From: Ostrinia nubilalis
Lineage: Eukaryota > Arthropoda > Insecta > Lepidoptera > Crambidae
NCBI RefSeq assembly: GCF_963855985.1
Contig: NC_087099.1
Location: 4,060,001-4,124,000 of the forward strand
DNA: 64,000 nt
Direction: 5' to 3'
Shown here piece by piece: positions 49,176 through 58,631 of this stretch. The translations under genes were made by a program, and so were the position numbers. The notes below the pieces were generated by a model. The model was not told the origin of the DNA, ran no database searches, and saw nothing but the letters and a program-made list of their open reading frames with translations. Positions within the stretch are counted from its first letter, which is position 1, and the number at the start of each line of letters is the position of its first letter.

Positions 49176-49904
49176 ATGACGGAAGGCAGTGGTATAATTA
49201 ATACCTTGATAGATCATTTACCGTTTGAGTTACATTTACCTGGGTATCAATATTGTGGTCCTGGAACTAAACTTCATAAACGATTACTTCAAGGCGACCG
49301 TGGGATTAACAAATTGGACGAGGCTTGTATGCACCACGATATTGCTTACTTGAATAAAGACTCTGGTACTCGACAAAAGGCTGACTTAGAATTGTTAAAT
49401 ATGGCTAAGAAAAGGCTAAAATCAAAAGATGTTGGAAAAGGAGAAAAAATTGCTTCATGGATAGTTAAAAATGCGATGAAAGCCAAAATCAGAGCCGGTC
49501 GAGGCACAACATCATTTAAGAAAGGGATAAAGAAAATAAAATTAGGATTAAAAAAACTTAAAACTAAAGATAATCACTCTGCTATAAAATACGCAGCTGC
49601 AGCTGCAAAAAAACTTTTCAGCAACAAAAAAGGAATACGATTACCTCGATGTATTCCTCTTCCAAAATGTGGAGGACTTTTACCACTTATTCCTATATTT
49701 GCGGGGTTATCGGCTTTAGGTTTCCTTGCGGGAGGTGCAGCTGGTATAGCAAAAGCTGTTAATGATTCTAAAGCCGCACAAAAGAGTCTAATGGAATCAG
49801 AAAGGCACAACAGAATGATGGAAGCGGTAGCCCTTGGAAAAGGACTGTATATAAAACCTCATAAAAAAGGAGCTGGTTTATATCTCAATCCGACAAAAAA
49901 CTAA
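49176..49904 (+). CDS. Virion protein with phospholipase A2 domain
   Basis: This 242-residue protein has a PLA2 fold of the type parvovirus VP1 uses to leave endosomes. The calcium loop YCGPGT is at residues 26-31 and the catalytic H54-D55 in ACMHHDIAY. A lysine-rich region (about 75-135) follows, then a glycine- and alanine-rich hydrophobic stretch at about 166-195 that could insert in membranes. Two C-terminal repeats, GKGLYIKP and GAGLYLNP, recall processing or core-protein motifs of adintovirus-like virions. A TATATAAAT sequence about 45 bp upstream could serve as a promoter. Both catalytic residues are kept, so activity is plausible. Confidence 0.87.
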   Translation: MTEGSGIINTLIDHLPFELHLPGYQYCGPGTKLHKRLLQGDRGINKLDEACMHHDIAYLNKDSGTRQKADLELLNMAKKRLKSKDVGKGEKIASWIVKNAMKAKIRAGRGTTSFKKGIKKIKLGLKKLKTKDNHSAIKYAAAAAKKLFSNKKGIRLPRCIPLPKCGGLLPLIPIFAGLSALGFLAGGAAGIAKAVNDSKAAQKSLMESERHNRMMEAVALGKGLYIKPHKKGAGLYLNPTKN

Positions 49905-50275
49905 TTAAGCGGCTACCTAGACGTGCGCTCACTAACCTGGATATATTAGAACATGCTAGTGATATTCCATTCTTTCGTGGTGTATTCATGAGAGATACAT
50001 TACCTGCGAAGCCTAAGAAGATAGAATGTGCAATCATGAATTTGGATAGTAACAAAAATCCTGGTACACATTGGGTAGCCTTTGTAAAGCAATATGATTA
50101 CGTTGAATATTATGACAGTTTTGGTAATTTAAAACCACCATTAGAATTAGTCAAATATTTTCGTAACTTACCTATAAACTATAATTATGTACGACATCAG
50201 GCCTTTGGAACGACGAACTGTGGTCATTTGTGTTTGAAATTTTTAAGAAATTATTGGAACAAACATTTTATATAA
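49865..50275 (+). CDS. Adenain-like cysteine protease, N-terminus without ATG
   Basis: This enzyme matures virion proteins in adenoviruses and Polintons. The first ATG is at 49988, but conserved-looking sequence (LPRRALTNLDI, then FFRGVFM) precedes it in frame. The frame is open back to 49865, inside the PLA2 gene. Counting from ATG 49988, the triad-like residues are H28 (GTHWVAF), D43 (YYDSFG), Q71 and C78 (TNCGHLC), with the Q-to-C spacing of adenain. The start is unclear: a non-ATG start, a splice or ribosomal frameshifting from the PLA2 frame, or loss of the original start. The catalytic residues are intact. Confidence 0.85.
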   Translation, partial: KRSWFISQSDKKLIKRLPRRALTNLDILEHASDIPFFRGVFMRDTLPAKPKKIECAIMNLDSNKNPGTHWVAFVKQYDYVEYYDSFGNLKPPLELVKYFRNLPINYNYVRHQAFGTTNCGHLCLKFLRNYWNKHFI

Positions 50276-50312
50276 ATAAATAATATTGTTTAATAAAAGT
50301 GTCAGTATAATA

Positions 50313-50984
50313 ATGTCTTTCACTGTGTCTATAACCGGGACAGGAGCCTCCTTAACAACAAACTATTCACCGACTTTGGAGCTTCGAGAGAACTATGAAT
50401 GCGGTCTTTTATATTTTTCAACCTTCAATTCAATTCCTAACATTGATGAAAGAAACAACAAGTTTTACTATGGTGAAAATGAGATCATTGAAATTCCTGA
50501 AGGGTCTTACGAGCTTCAGGATATTTGTGATTATTTAAAAAACAACATTAAGAACACTAAATTAAAACTCACTTGCAATAATAACACATTGAAAACAAAT
50601 ATTTATTGTTCTAAAGACGTTCATTTCGATAAAAGTGGTTCAATTGGTAAAATTTTAGGTTTTGGAATGGAAACAATAAATTCAAATATAAGTACTGAAT
50701 CAAAGTATCCTGTGAGCATTCTATCAACAACCATTGTGAGGATCGAATGCGATGTAGTTAGTGGTTCATTTGTGAATGGGAAAGCAAGTCATATAATTTA
50801 TGAATTCGTGCCTAATGTACCACCTGGTTATCGAATAATTGAAATACCTAAAAATTTAATTTATTTTCCTGTCAACCAAAGTTCTATAAGTGCTATCAAT
50901 ATCAGGCTGTTGGACGCTGAAAACAAAGAAATCAACTTACGTGGTGAAGAAGTACAGCTGTATTTACATTTCAGAAAAAAATGA
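50313..50984 (+). CDS. Minor capsid (penton-like) protein
   Basis: This is a 223-residue protein from ATG 50313; an upstream in-frame TTG at 50286 is less likely. The order of features SFTVSITGTG, ECGLLYFSTFNSIPN, NEIIEIPEGSYEL, SIGKILGF and VPPGYRIIEIP matches a protein I know from many insect virus-derived loci and interpret as the single-jelly-roll vertex protein. Beta-rich composition and length agree. It precedes the major capsid gene, as in Polintons. Its stop overlaps the next ATG (ATGA). The structural role is inferred from family and position. Confidence 0.75.
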   Translation: MSFTVSITGTGASLTTNYSPTLELRENYECGLLYFSTFNSIPNIDERNNKFYYGENEIIEIPEGSYELQDICDYLKNNIKNTKLKLTCNNNTLKTNIYCSKDVHFDKSGSIGKILGFGMETINSNISTESKYPVSILSTTIVRIECDVVSGSFVNGKASHIIYEFVPNVPPGYRIIEIPKNLIYFPVNQSSISAINIRLLDAENKEINLRGEEVQLYLHFRKK

Positions 50985-51127
50985 TTAATTTCAATAAAAA
51001 CTCTTCTACATTGAGTACTTCAGTCAGTTCTAAAAGATCGTTTCACAAAGACAGACCGCTTCAGCTAAAGAAGAAGCTAACCAAGACTAATAAAGAATTT
51101 CTGAAGTTAATTGGTTTGATAAAATGA
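50981..51127 (+). CDS. 48-residue basic protein between capsid genes
   Basis: ATG 50981 overlaps the stop of the penton-like gene, and its own TGA overlaps the ATG of the major capsid gene at 51124. It is serine-rich at the N-terminus and then lysine-rich, with RPLQLKKKLTKTNKEFLKLI near the C-terminus. Its exact overlap on both sides argues for a real gene. It resembles the short conserved proteins found beside capsid genes in related loci and might be a cement, core or transcript-linked peptide; function is unknown. Confidence 0.7.
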   Translation: MINFNKNSSTLSTSVSSKRSFHKDRPLQLKKKLTKTNKEFLKLIGLIK

Positions 51128-52332
51128 ATATTTTAAATATATCTCAGCAAACATCATACGATAACAGCATTGAAAGTTTCGAGTATCATTCGTACAAACC
51201 ATACGTGACAAGTTTCAACAAGAATGATAAAATACGAATACCTATCAACCAACAAGACTTGTACGTGTTACCTTCACTTAGTAGTCTATATGTCGAAGGA
51301 AAAGTAATTGTGTATAACAGCACCACCAAAGAAAAAGTATCAAATGTACACTTCGTAAATAATCCTGCCCTATTTCTCTTCCAAGATATAAGATATGAAT
51401 TAAATGGAGTAGAAATAGACAAAATTAAGAATGCTGGTATTACTACAACAATAAAATCTTACCTATCATTAAATGACAATGAATCTAAGTGTGGTCGAGT
51501 TTGGGGCTGGTCAACCGCAGGAACAAACAATGCCAGTGGTGGATCATTTTCTGCATCTATACCATCAAACAGGATACTAGGATTTGCCGAAGACTACGAA
51601 AAAATTATTATTAACTCTAAACACGAGTTAGTATTACTGAGAAGTAATACTAATCTTAATGCGGTCAAGTTAAACGCGGGTGAAGTTGTAGATGACATTA
51701 TAATAAATAAAATTATATGGCGAGTTCCACACATCAAAGTTTCGGACCGAGAAAGAATTAACCTATTAAAACATTTAGAGATAGATCGAGCTATTCCATT
51801 AACGTTTCGTAATTGGGATCTGTATGAATACCCATTACTGCCTAAAACACGTAAGCATACCTGGTCTATAAAAACTTCTTCACAAGTAGAGAAACCGCGA
51901 TTTGTTGTCATCGCCTTACAAACCAACCGCAAACATAACGTTGCATTGTCAATGGCAGAGTTTGATCATTGTCACGTCCGTGATGTAAGAGTCTTTTTAA
52001 ATTCATCATATTATCCGTATGAAGGTCTAAATATTAGTTTTTCAGAAGATAGGTTTTCTTTATTATACGAACAGTATGCAAGATTTCAACAGTCATATCA
52101 CGGACGTCGGTCAGAGCCGTTGTTAAGTTTGAAAGAATTCAGAGACGTAGCTCCTTTAATTGTTATCGACTGTTCGAGACAACACGAAACATTAAAAGGT
52201 TCAATCGACGTGAGAGTTGAAATCGAAACAGACCAAGAAATACCAGATCAGACATCTGCTTATTGCTTGATATTAAACGATTGTATATTCGAATACAAAC
52301 CTTTGAGTAACATTGTTAAGAAAATATCATGA
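51124..52332 (+). CDS. Major capsid protein, putative double jelly roll
   Basis: This is a 402-residue beta-rich protein. Features in order are IPINQQDLYVLPSLSSLYVEG near residue 40, ALFLFQDIRYELNGVEI near 80-95, PLTFRNWDLYEYPLLP near 225, KPRFVVIALQTNRKHN near 260 and PLIVIDCSRQHETLKGSIDV near 345. The NGVEI strand and the LYEYP region fit hexon-type proteins of Polinton-related viruses. At about 400 residues it is shorter than typical Polinton hexons (above 500). The start overlaps the previous stop, and its own stop overlaps the next ATG. The frame is intact, so capsid assembly capacity may be preserved. Confidence 0.78.
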   Translation: MNILNISQQTSYDNSIESFEYHSYKPYVTSFNKNDKIRIPINQQDLYVLPSLSSLYVEGKVIVYNSTTKEKVSNVHFVNNPALFLFQDIRYELNGVEIDKIKNAGITTTIKSYLSLNDNESKCGRVWGWSTAGTNNASGGSFSASIPSNRILGFAEDYEKIIINSKHELVLLRSNTNLNAVKLNAGEVVDDIIINKIIWRVPHIKVSDRERINLLKHLEIDRAIPLTFRNWDLYEYPLLPKTRKHTWSIKTSSQVEKPRFVVIALQTNRKHNVALSMAEFDHCHVRDVRVFLNSSYYPYEGLNISFSEDRFSLLYEQYARFQQSYHGRRSEPLLSLKEFRDVAPLIVIDCSRQHETLKGSIDVRVEIETDQEIPDQTSAYCLILNDCIFEYKPLSNIVKKIS

Positions 52333-52816
52333 ATAGCAATATAGTTGTAGATCTTCAAGGATTTAAAACAATAGAAATGAATTCATAATAAAAGAATTTG
52401 CTATAGCTACCCAAGAGCATACCCACCTATTTTTGATCAAGCCTCCATACCCGTTCAGTTCACTAACTGTTGAAGAGAAAAGACAAGTTTGTTGGATCGA
52501 AAAGAACAGAGGCTATCGGTGGAATGAAGGCTATATTGATTATAGAGAGTTTCAAAGAATTATCGTACCTTATTTAAAAGGTAAATATATTTTGGTAAAA
52601 GGAGATGAAAAGATTAAATGGGTGCATAATTTGTGTAATCAAAATAGTGTAATGGACATAACTTATCTAGGTGTTCCTAGTTTAAATACTCTTTACAAAA
52701 TTTATTGTTCAGATAATCCCAAATTATTTAACTGTGTTAACCATGAGAAAATTTGTGCATTAAAAAATGTTATATGTATAAAGAAATGGTGTGTTGAAAG
52801 AAATTTTGCAATATGA
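52329..52816 (+). pseudogene. Distal cassette gene with a reading-frame shift
   Basis: ATG 52329 overlaps the capsid stop and opens a short frame reading MNSNIVVDLQGFKTIEM that ends at TAA 52386-52388. Sequence that looks like its continuation (from NEFIIKEF, about 52376) lies in another frame and stays open to 52816. The two parts overlap, so one indel or a slip would unite them. Related proteins that I recall start with VVD.QGF and continue with a KPPYP segment, as here. Spaced aspartates and the WNEG and VKGDEKIKW segments faintly recall DEDD-type nuclease-like folds, but I do not claim activity. It is either a decaying gene or one using frameshifting. Confidence 0.6.
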
Positions 52817-53110
52817 TTTTATTGTATTATTTAGTGTAGTTTTATTTTAATTATTGTGTAAATTAATAAAAGCTAATTACTGTATTATGATTATTTAAAA
52901 TGATGAATAAATGTGTTTAATAAAATAAACTGTCTCATTTACCTAAACCTAAATTATGTTTTAAGAAAATAAAAAGTCATTAAGTTTAAATCAATTTAAT
53001 TTTATCAATAACTTAACTAAACACAAATATCTTATTTTACTTATCCTATTAAAACATAAAAACAAGTTACTTACACTTAAACTTAATTTAAAAACAAAAG
53101 TCACTTATTT
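52817..53110. terminator. Convergent 3' region between opposing genes
   Basis: AT-rich intergenic DNA separates the + strand cassette from the - strand ORF. Several AATAAA words on the + strand near 52865-52925 can act as poly(A) signals for the cassette. No other feature is seen. Confidence 0.45.
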
Positions 53111-53494
53111 TTAAATATTATCATTACAAATTTGTTTGCATATATTGGTTATTAAATGTTCCGTTTGCTCCATAATTGGATTAAAATTGTCAGTAACAAT
53201 GTATTGAGCACTATAAAGTATTTTTTCATTATCACTATCACTTTGAACTGCACCGTCCAAGTCCACGACTTCTATCCTGATGAGTCGAAGACCTCGCCTG
53301 GTTTCATTGCTGTACACATAATTTGATCCACTTTGAAGACACTGTTTCTTCGGTGGCGTAGGATTTTCCTGAGTTTCAGCAGGACGTTTGCTTCTTTTTT
53401 TCTTTGGTTCCAGCTGTTGTCTGGCTAGCTCTGGATACATTGAATTAAAGCCAGCAAGAGGATCTTGAGCGTATTGTTCCAACGTACTGTCCAT
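53111..53494 (-). CDS. Basic nuclear-type protein, unrecognised
   Basis: I start it at ATG 53494, giving 127 residues; the frame is open to 53578 without another ATG. Features: acidic or polar N-terminus MDSTLEQYAQDPLAG, then a strong nuclear-localisation-like cluster PKKKRSKRPAE and PPKKQ, and a C-terminal segment that may be beta-rich (LRLIRIEVVDLDG). I do not recognise a family. It faces the cassette. A leader-like splice donor at 53714 on the same strand, and possible acceptors (TTTTGTTAG) at about 53595-53605, suggest its transcript may start in the repeat junction to its right. It could be an early regulator or belong to the adjoining repeat system. Confidence 0.55.
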   Translation of the reverse strand: MDSTLEQYAQDPLAGFNSMYPELARQQLEPKKKRSKRPAETQENPTPPKKQCLQSGSNYVYSNETRRGLRLIRIEVVDLDGAVQSDSDNEKILYSAQYIVTDNFNPIMEQTEHLITNICKQICNDNI

Positions 53495-53689
53495 TTCTTT
53501 TGTTTTGTCACTAAGTGTAGTGAGTACCAAGTGGCTTTCGCAGCGGTCGGCTATCGAATGATGAAAAATGCCGCACAAAAGTAATGCCTGCCTCTAACAA
53601 AATTGATGAGCTGGTAATATTTGTCAACACGTGCATTAATGTTTAGTCAGAAATAATTCGAGTTTCAACATGAAACAGCTTATTAGACA

Positions 53690-54053
53690 ATAATTAAGAA
53701 TCAAACGAACTTACCTGTGATGTTTGATATCTAATTATACGAGTGTCTTGACCGAAGATGATTACGTTTTACATGCAGCAGTACCTGGGATGATGCCGTC
53801 CTTATCACACTTTTAGAGAATATTTATTTAAAAATATAAGTTTTAAATATAATAAAGTACGTGTTTTGACTCCTCAGCACCGTAGTACATTCCGCGGTCC
53901 GCCATATTTCTTATCATTATTTTAGAGCAATTTTTTTCGATCGGTTAAGGGTAATTATTCTCGGGTGAGGTGGGACTGTAATCATCTTCGGTCAAGACAC
54001 TCGTATAATTAGATATCAAACATCACAGGTAAGTTCGTTTGATTCTTAATTAT
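53690..54053. repeat. Junction 1: 76-bp inverted pair around a promoter-like core
   Basis: Positions 53690-53765 and 53978-54053 are reverse complements of each other, 76 bp each. Each arm holds GTATAATT (TATA-like) and CAGGTAAGTT (splice-donor-like), pointing outward. The 212-bp core between them contains the left terminal repeat of unit 1 and CG-rich words, among them a motif on the - strand, AAATATGGCGG, that resembles YY1-type sites. Sequence left of 53690 is unrelated, so this is the outer edge of the repeat system next to the viral cassette. Confidence 0.85.
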
Positions 54054-54081
54054 ACTTCGTATCTCTCCCGAAGATGATTAC
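53978..54081. repeat. Stem-loop of unit 1
   Basis: GTAATCATCTTCGG at 53978 pairs with CCGAAGATGATTAC ending at 54081. An inner stem GTATAATT with AATTATAC closes a loop of about 38 nt. Between the two stems is an asymmetric unpaired bubble. The loop holds the splice-donor-like CAGGTAAG. Confidence 0.75.
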
Positions 54082-54094
54082 GTTTTACATGCAG
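54029..54094 (+). promoter_or_regulatory. Candidate 66-nt leader intron, rightward, unit 1
   Basis: GTAAGT at 54029 and TTTTACATGCAG ending at 54094 have donor and acceptor form. The next bases are ATGTTTAGAG, identical to those after the corresponding site in unit 2. The ATG opens only ten codons, so any coding role is lost or lies in later exons. Confidence 0.45.
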
Positions 54095-57000
54095 ATGTTT
54101 AGAGCATCGAAAAAATTACAACCGTAGAAACTATTAACTTGTTCAAGGTATTTTAGTTAATAAACAAAACATTGTTTACTTTTGTAATAATTAATGATGG
54201 TTTTGAAACGAACAGTTAGCAAAATCACAATCACACAAAAAGTTAAATTAAGTAAGTTTCTAGTCTAATATTTAAGAAATGCCTACTTGACAGGATTCGG
54301 TCCACCAGCTTGCAAGCGTTACGAATGACTTACAAATTTTAAATTATTTATTATTATTATTAAATTAACGCCAGCCCGGTGGGCGCAGACGTAGCCCGAA
54401 TGGTGGGTATTATGAGCGCTATAAAAATCGATATTATCAAATTTGAAGTTCTACTGAGTTACCACTTTTTAAGTGGTTTTTGGTAACTGACAAAAAGATT
54501 ATCATCTGTGCGTATACCAATAGTCCTGTCAATGTAAGATTTAAGTGTTGAGGCAGTACAAGGTTTTCCATAATGTACGGTAATATATAGGTACAATAAT
54601 AAATGGTTGATAAAATTAATCGAGACCGGTTTTAATGTTTTCATCAATTTCATACCTACTTTAATTTATATTAGTCTGGATACTATGAAATATCTATACT
54701 ATATAAATTATTAGTAATATATTAGATAAACTCGGAGTATTCATTATCTGTGCAGAAACCAGAACTAGAAGAGTTATACACTTAACTGTAATTTTTTTTC
54801 AGGGAAATGATAATTGAATACCAAGTAGTGTCATATTTAGGCGGTCTGAGGCGAAACACGCTTTTGATAAAACTTTTGATACAGTCATTAGTAGCAATAT
54901 AATAATAACAGTATAGATAAAGTCAAACGGTAACCATTGAGAGTACTGTACTGTAACTAACACCAGAATAATTGAATTTGTCCGTTGAGTATTCCAATAA
55001 ATGAGCTGAATTTGAATTACAACCATGATTTTAGACCTGAAGTATATTGTATGTGAGAAAGATGTCATTAACATATCCAGAGAATTAGTAGGTGCGCCCC
55101 GCCTCAACAGCGATTGCCTGATAAGTTGCCGACCATCAGGGTTAAATCCGCATGGAAAGGATGATCAACTCTGAAGGGCGAACACAACAGATTTTTGTTA
55201 GGTTCGAAACGTATGACTTTTGAAACGAGGAGCTTTGACCACAATAGGTACCACGGTAGTATAGGTCAGAATGGTACTACTTAGCGCCATTCTTTTTTGT
55301 TTTGTATAAAACTTTAGAGAGTTACATTAAATGTGAAAGTATCAATAACTTCGGAAATAGGGTCTAACTCCCAAGATACATTCGTAGAACATTGGTGATT
55401 TTGAATAGTAAATGTACTTGCAAATAAGACGAATTCTGAAATACCAAAATGTAATTTCTGTAAATGCGTAGTCTGCTAAATTCATAGTACGTGTCTATAT
55501 TTGATTGACGAAATTCGAAATCTGTGACCACGTTTTCACACCCAACCACACAAATTCCATAACCAATCCAATTTGTGTGCTGTATACTACCCCTTTTCTT
55601 TATTAGGCAATAACCGTTTTATTGTCTATTCTTAATAAGTAGGTGAGATGTAAATGTTTCAAGATCATAGAGTGCAGCGAGCAATTCCAGGGTATTTAAA
55701 TGTAAAAGTAACTGTAACTGGGACCAATTTCCGATGGCTGTTACACGTTGCGCGATTGCGGTTGAGGTTGACCAGTGGTTGAGGCATCGAAACAAATCAT
55801 TTGATTGCACGGTACATGATGTGCTGTGTCAATGTAATCTCTCCAGTCTCCACTATGCTAAATTATGTTTTAAATACTTGGCAGATGCATTATAATGTTT
55901 ATTGTAGTTATTTGAGTAATTGAGTGCCAAGATGTTTTTCCCGGTAACTTCGTGTACATCCAGCCGTAATTTTAACGGCGGGGCACGCTGAGGTCAATAA
56001 CCCCAAGAATGAAGCAAATTACTCGAATGATATTTTTTGTAGTTTTTAGCATTACTAGTGTCTTGCACTTTTGTTAAGTTAAATTCATTTCATTCATTCA
56101 TTAAATGTAAATTTTAGAAATGTAGGTAACATTATTATTTTGATTGGATAAAAATTATTTTATCCTCCTACCCTAGTTGCTCTTATAAATCTCCCGTTGT
56201 TTGAATATTATTCCAGCATTCTGACCGTTCCAATACATACAAATTGGTACAGGTATTGGTACAGATAGATGGCCGAGTGATTGCAAAATGTGTAAAACTG
56301 GTTTTAATAATTTTGTAAAGACAAAAGGCACCGTGCGGATGTAAGACAAAAACGATCGATCACGAAGAAATTCAAACAACTGAATATTAAAGTACTTGGA
56401 GTTCCATGACAAACGAAGCCAAATTCATCCATTTTCTGCAATTGGTAATAAAAGATAGGAGTCTCTCAAATCTAAGGTTTTCACATAATAAAATATATTG
56501 TTATCTAATGAATAATGTAAAGTCAGTGGTAGTATTGCATTTTAAAATAGTTAATATTAATGAATTTATTTAATTCCTTAAATTTAGAATAAAATCTATG
56601 TCTGCAATTTGGTTTTTGTACAGTTGTCGAATATACCTACTACTCCCCTCAGGTGTAGTATGTGACCTACATTGGGGTACTCCAACTTGGCATGGATAAG
56701 TACCTATAACATGGAATTTTATAACCCTGATCCAGGACAAAATAGTAGTATCATTTAATTTTGTTATGTTAGGTAAGCCATTTATTTTAGTAGTATTTAA
56801 GTCTACCAGCTACTAGCACCTTGGTGCCTATCTGCTGAAGAAAATTATCATCTCCGATTCGGTTGATGATAGTTGGGTCTTGGGCTAGCCGGAGACGGCC
56901 CCGCGGCGCAGGCGGCGGCGGCGGAGCCGGCGGCTGCTGGGCTGGCCGGGGTTCACTCGCTGCTCAGCGGCTGCCGCTCACAATACCCCCCTTGCGTTTA

Positions 57001-57766
57001 AAGTCTGATGAGTTGTAGACGTGCTGGGCTGGTATTACTGAATTATATTAGTCATAGATCATTTCGAGTGGTCTGATAAATCTGAACCAAACAAGAGATT
57101 CGTTTTAATTTCTTTTATGATATCTCTTTTTTTGCTTGCTAATGGAATTTGTGATAGCGTATCTTCTTGACATTGATTCTCTAATGAGTGTCACAAAGTA
57201 ACCGCCAGCATCGCTCAAGGTTTTATAATTCCTTACGGAATATAATTCCATTTGTGACATAGCTAGGTCATCAAATCATATTGAAGGCTCGGTTAAATCA
57301 GTTGCAATAAGGATGCGTACAGCAAACAGAAGCAGAATCAGATGTTCAGTTGTATTGCTGCCTTTGTTGAAGTAATTATTATGCGCAATTTTTAGAAAGT
57401 AAATAATGTTTCATCAAGTCCTTTTTATTTGTAGGTAGGTAATTCATTAATCAATATTTTCCAACCTGTTGTTAGATCCTTATGAAAATCTTTGAAAGGC
57501 TTTGTCTTGAAAAATACCCGGTATTTTCGTCTGATGTAGGTAATTATTGTACCTATGCTCTTTTAGTGATACTTCACAATAAAGATTTTTGTATTTGATA
57601 GGGTAACAAATTATAAATACCCCATGTATATTGTATATTATTATATTTATAATTATGTTATACTATTTTACGACGTGTTGATACGTCTACCCACGTTATA
57701 AGATAAAACGTTAGGAAAATAATCAAAGCAAAATGCAATCAGTTTAAAAATGTTTTATCCACACAC
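54095..57766. other. Interior of unit 1, no gene recognised
   Basis: ORFs are short (at most 102 codons at 54799-55107 on the - strand) and without motifs. The only strong compositional feature is the GC-rich island listed separately. Confidence 0.45.
56880..56995. other. GC-rich island within unit 1
   Basis: About 115 bp of very GC-rich sequence (GGCGGCGGCGGCGGAGCC and CCGGCGGCTGCTGGG) in a roughly 33% GC surround. On the + strand it can be read as an alanine-rich open stretch. It may be a captured host exon or CpG-rich regulator. Confidence 0.5.
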
Positions 57767-58440
57767 GATATACGCCGGGATAATTATTACGCTCAAAGGC
57801 AATAAAGCATCCAGACACGATATACGTCGGAATGTTTAATGTATTTTGTAAAACACGATTTTTGTACGTGTATTTTAGTATCCACACACGATATACGCCG
57901 GGATAAGCAATAAAGCATCCACACACGATATACGTCGGGATGTTTATGTATTTTATATAACACGATTTTTGTACGTGTAGTTTAGTATCCACACACGATT
58001 AAGTCGGGACACAAAGTATTACCACGGAGGGTAGTTAAAAGTATTCATTTTTTAAAAAATAGAAATTATTCACATTATTTCATAACAATTTCAAAATACA
58101 CGATTCACAACTTACCAGAATGTTACCAGACACGATATACGTCGGAATGTTTAATGTATTTTGTAAAACACGATTTTTGTACGTGTAGTTTAGTATCCAC
58201 ACACGATATACGCCGGGATAAGCAATAAACCATCCACACACGATATACGTCGGGATGTTTATGTATTTTATATAACACGATTTTTGTACGTGTAGTTTAG
58301 TATCCACACACGATTAAGTCGGGACACAAAGTATTACCACGGAGGGTAGTTAAAAGTATTCATTTTTAAAAAAATAGAAATTATTCACATTATTTCATAA
58401 CAATTTCAAAATACACGATTCACAACTTACAAGAATGTTT
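57767..58440. repeat. Iteron array of unit 1
   Basis: Two 315-bp copies (57811-58125 and 58126-58440) follow a partial one. Inside, CACACGATATACG(C/T)CGGG-type words recur about seven times, and hairpins of the form ACACGATTTTTGTACGTGT recur three times. The array starts about 420 bp inside the right end of unit 1. Short ORFs on the - strand are only translations of the repeats. Confidence 0.85.
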
Positions 58441-58550
58441 TAAATATTATGTATCTATGTATGTCTGCAAATCTGCAGTGACTGCACGATGGAGACAACG
58501 ATGTTTTTTCTGGTTCATCATCATCAGATAAAACTATAATTTGTCGTTGT

Positions 58551-58631
58551 CTATGTACATACGAGGTTTCTTAACAAACTTTTCACCATATCACTATTAT
58601 TATCATTACTTGATCGTTTCCTTTTACCCAT
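58551..58631 (-). other. Short ORF downstream of the leftward leader
   Basis: This 26-codon frame begins MGKRKRSSNDNNSDMV. Beyond its stop a second frame continues with QIIVLSDDDEPEKTSLSPS. Both look more like coding sequence than the surroundings do. They lie just inside the right repeat of unit 1, in the path of a leftward transcript from junction 2. A gene broken by a frame change or by an unseen splice is possible. Confidence 0.3.

Noticed and set aside
53978..54081. Resemblance of ACTTCGTATA words to a loxP site
   Set aside because: Only a short partial match; the arms and spacer differ, and no related recombinase is visible.
57744..58307. Two - strand ORFs of 82 and 75 codons starting MDTKLHVQKS
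   Set aside because: They are translations of the 315-bp iteron repeat, and repetition alone explains their similarity.
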